Shown here piece by piece: positions 63,474-64,000 of a stretch of 64,000 nt of DNA. The position numbers were made by a program, and so were the translations under genes. The stretch is from Nostoc sp. CENA543 (GTDB taxonomy: Bacteria; Cyanobacteriota; Cyanobacteriia; Cyanobacteriales; Nostocaceae), in contig NZ_CP023278.1 of NCBI RefSeq assembly GCF_002896875.1, positions 3,410,001 through 3,474,000 on the forward strand, read 5' to 3'. The notes beneath the pieces were generated by a model, which ran no database searches, was not told the origin of the DNA, and saw only the letters and a program-made list of their open reading frames with translations. Position 1 is the first letter of the stretch, and the number at the start of each line of letters is the position of its first letter.

Positions 63474-64000
63474 CGGAATATACTTCGCAGAGTTGAGAGA
63501 GGATTAAGAATGGTTTGGAGGACATCCCGAACTCCCACTACTTTGGAGTCATAACAAGCTACAACATCATTAGCTTTTAAAAAGGGATTATTGGTGTCAT
63601 CATTCACACCTGTGAGCAGTTTATTGACACTGCGTTCTATGTAGGTTGTTTTGCCTGTTAATTGTTCAGTGGTCACTAAAACGGCTTTGCGTTCAGCATT
63701 AGTTCCTCTTGTGCCTCCTGCACAGTTAGCCGCAGCCACCGCATGAGAAAAACGCGCACCGTAGGGAAAAGATGAGCCATCATTACCCACAGCCGAAGGC
63801 GCATTACCTGTGGCTGGTACAGTCAAATTCGAGAGGAAAACTTTGATCCCGGTTGGAGTAATAGGTGAAGGACGCACTAACTCATTGTGCATCTTGCCAG
63901 CATCAGGAACGATAATGCGATCGCCTGCAATTAGAGGGATATCTGCAAAGGGTTCACCAGTTATCACTCCAGATAAGTCAATTACTCGCGTTTCTCGTTC
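63470..64000 (-). CDS. Polysaccharide export protein, Wza/SLBB family (N-terminus outside window)
   Basis: At least 176 residues are visible and the frame stays open to the window edge (ERETRVIDLSGVITGEPFAD). The segment DIPLIAGDRIIVPD is typical of SLBB-domain export proteins. The C-terminal half (NLTVPATGNAPSAVGN, FLKANDVVACYDSKVVGVRD) resembles cyanobacterial outer-membrane polysaccharide exporters. First visible gene of a Wza-Wzc-Wzy-type operon reading leftward. Confidence 0.75.
   Translation of the reverse strand, partial: ERETRVIDLSGVITGEPFADIPLIAGDRIIVPDAGKMHNELVRPSPITPTGIKVFLSNLTVPATGNAPSAVGNDGSSFPYGARFSHAVAAANCAGGTRGTNAERKAVLVTTEQLTGKTTYIERSVNKLLTGVNDDTNNPFLKANDVVACYDSKVVGVRDVLQTILNPLSTLRSIFR

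Noticed and set aside
1-64000. tRNA or rRNA genes
   Set aside because: No cloverleaf-like GTTCGANTC segments with paired arms or rRNA signatures were noticed by eye; a tRNAscan run would settle it.

Overview
The window looks like chromosomal DNA of a filamentous heterocyst-forming cyanobacterium of the Anabaena/Nostoc/Trichormus group. The HIP1 octamer GCGATCGC recurs throughout. Many intergenic gaps are filled with 7-bp short tandem repeats (TGACTAA, CCCCATT, ACTCATT and relatives). The gene content is cyanobacterial: helical carotenoid proteins, three-domain flavodiiron proteins, Tab2, cyAbrB, DUF1822 and DUF6464-type proteins. A LacI-family regulator divergent from a sugar ABC operon followed by an OprB porin matches the frtR/frtABC fructose-uptake locus described in Anabaena variabilis ATCC 29413, so a close relative of that strain is my best guess. 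No rRNA, tRNA, CRISPR array or intact transposon was seen.

Layout. 1-1832: partial membrane GTPase and a DUF937 protein. 2079-9126: fructose-type uptake locus (frtR, then frtA-frtB-frtC, then an SLH/OprB porin). 9182-15300: zinc-ribbon protein, ClC exchanger, cyAbrB regulator, Rrf2 regulator, cobD, pyrR. 15720-18934: decayed TnpB remnant, hybrid histidine kinase, SnoaL-like protein, moaE. 19105-22696: three secreted proteins on the minus strand (papain-like protease, a small protein, an internally duplicated protein). 23044-28581: sigma-like factor, DUF1822 protein, pentapeptide/membrane/CHAT protein and a small membrane protein, all on one strand. 28587-31280: large secreted zinc metalloprotease. 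31938-35423: a CheR, CheB and hybrid kinase operon. 35728-40139: small proteins, Tab2, TldE. 40293-43810: ClC fused to CBS and stress domains, and APS kinase. 44074-47389: hopanoid genes hpnB and shc, divergently arranged. 47572-49293: two helical carotenoid protein homologues. 49586-55364: C39-peptidase ABC exporter, four-helix-bundle protein, TPR-CHAT protein. 56258-60529: flavodiiron cluster, probably flv4, a PsiE-like gene, then flv2. 60783-64000: Wza/Wzc/Wzy-type polysaccharide genes, running off the right edge.

How the genes work together. The frt locus is a complete sugar-entry route: outer-membrane porin, lipoprotein binding protein, inner-membrane ABC transporter and local repressor. 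Carotenoid proteins and flavodiiron proteins both serve photoprotection but sit in separate transcription units. Two CHAT-protease proteins, one in a sigma/DUF1822 neighbourhood, are the best candidates for a poorly described stress-response or conflict system. The accessory DNA is unusually rich in structured repeats, including one hairpin family with compensatory base changes, a 125-bp MITE-like element and a LexA-box-like palindrome upstream of an unknown gene.
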